A DNA stretch of 64,000 nt, taken from contig NZ_QUBS01000090.1 in the NCBI RefSeq assembly GCF_003390925.1, positions 372,001 through 436,000 on the forward strand, in the 5' to 3' direction. A program made the translations under genes and the position numbers. The notes below the pieces were generated by a model. That model was not told where the DNA came from and ran no database searches. It saw nothing but the letters and a program-made list of their open reading frames with translations. The DNA comes from Trinickia diaoshuihuensis (lineage in GTDB: Bacteria > Pseudomonadota > Gammaproteobacteria > Burkholderiales > Burkholderiaceae). This document shows, piece after piece, positions 63,525-64,000 of this stretch (its first letter is position 1; every line of letters starts with the position of its first letter).

Positions 63525-64000
63525 ATGCACAGACTTTTGCTGGCCACGGCTGCCGCGATGACGGCAGCCGTGCTCCTGACGCACATCGCGATGAACGCGC
63601 ACGAGGCGGCGCCGGCACGCGGCGGCGGTCGCGCCCCGGGCGGCAAGACGCTGGTCTACTGCTCGGAAGCGAGCCCGAGCGGCTTCGATCCGGGGCAGCA
63701 CACGACCGGCACGGATTTCGACGCCAGTTCGCTGACGCTCTATAACCAACTGGTTGAGTTCAAGCCCGGAACGCTCGATCTGGAGCCCGCGCTCGCGACG
63801 CGCTGGGACGTATCGGCAGATCAACGCATCTATACGTTCCATCTGCGCGGTGGCGTGAAGTTCCATACGACACCGTATTTCAAACCGACGCGCGAGTTCA
63901 ACGCCGACGACGTCGTGTTCACGTTTCGCCGCATGCTCGATCCCGACGATCCGTTTCGGCGAGCCTATCCGGTTAGTTTCCCGTATTTCAGCGATCTAGG
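63525..64000 (+). CDS. Dipeptide-type ABC substrate-binding protein (DppA-like), 5' part
   Basis: The first 158 residues of an SBP family 5 protein; the window ends inside it. Signal-like N-terminus LLLATAAAMTAAVLLTHIA, then TLVYCSEASPSGFDPGQHTT, LYNQLVEFKPGTLDLEPALA and REFNADDVVFTFRRMLDPDD, very close in layout to DppA. It follows the second TonB-dependent receptor within one operon. Imports di- or oligopeptides, or heme as DppA also can. Permease genes probably lie beyond the window. Confidence 0.85.
   Translation, partial: MHRLLLATAAAMTAAVLLTHIAMNAHEAAPARGGGRAPGGKTLVYCSEASPSGFDPGQHTTGTDFDASSLTLYNQLVEFKPGTLDLEPALATRWDVSADQRIYTFHLRGGVKFHTTPYFKPTREFNADDVVFTFRRMLDPDDPFRRAYPVSFPYFSDL

Noticed and set aside
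38701-64000. Lasso-peptide or microcin biosynthesis cluster
   Set aside because: TldD/TldE, importer and receptors would fit, but I found no precursor-like small ORF, cyclase, leader peptidase or isopeptidase in the gaps.

Overview
This window is chromosomal DNA from a high-GC betaproteobacterium, most likely Burkholderiaceae (Trinickia, Paraburkholderia or Burkholderia type). The evidence is the dense coding with many 4-base ATGA overlaps, the RhmD-type sugar-acid dehydratase operon, the hybrid aerobic anthranilate (2-aminobenzoyl-CoA) pathway, KaiC-like/hybrid-kinase pairing, HAE1 RND pumps and a TonB-ExbB-ExbD-ExbD system. No rRNA, tRNA, CRISPR array or intact insertion sequence was seen. 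All family calls come from reading motifs; no database search was possible.

Layout. 0-2.3 kb (minus): non-phosphorylative L-rhamnose catabolism (FAH hydrolase, SDR, partial rhamnonate dehydratase), followed by a decayed Gfo/Idh/MocA tail. 2.7-4.1 kb: divergent Rid-family gene and LysR regulator around a palindrome. 4.4-10 kb: accessory stretch with an unrecognised lower-GC gene, a hybrid histidine kinase overlapping a KaiC-like gene broken by a one-base deletion in a G tract, truncated DUF3592 and GNAT genes, and a small mannose-lectin gene with a lux-box-like site upstream. 10-16 kb: an FtsH-like membrane AAA protease, a 53-aa DUF1328 protein, then a TetR regulator divergent from an alpha/beta hydrolase and two SDR genes. 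16.1-17.7 kb: an OmpW-like porin followed by a gene graveyard (NAD(P)-binding, azoR and YhcG nuclease fragments). 17.8-26.1 kb (plus): an eight-gene operon for anthranilate degradation through CoA thioesters.

26.1-34.1 kb (minus): a tripartite ABC export system (TolC-like outer membrane factor, adaptor, ATPase, two FtsX-type permeases) followed by a LytS/LytTR two-component pair. 34.9-38.7 kb (plus): a very large CheB-CheR-PAS-histidine kinase-receiver fusion whose CheB part has lost key residues.

38.7-58.8 kb (minus) is the most striking region. A TonB-dependent receptor, TonB, ExbB, two ExbD proteins and a TPR protein lead into a YejABEF-type peptide ABC importer translationally coupled to a TldD/TldE-type metalloprotease pair, then an RND efflux pump coupled to an XRE-cupin regulator. 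A second, paralogous XRE-cupin regulator lies at the other end, and the receptor's upstream region carries two copies of a 16-bp palindromic element. The arrangement reads as one trans-envelope route: capture a peptide-like ligand at the outer membrane, energise uptake, import it, cleave it in the cytoplasm, with efflux and substrate-sensing control attached. 59.4-64 kb (plus): a secreted DRGH nuclease with a small overlapping partner gene, then a second TonB-dependent receptor paralogous to the first, paired with a DppA-like dipeptide-binding protein cut off by the window edge.
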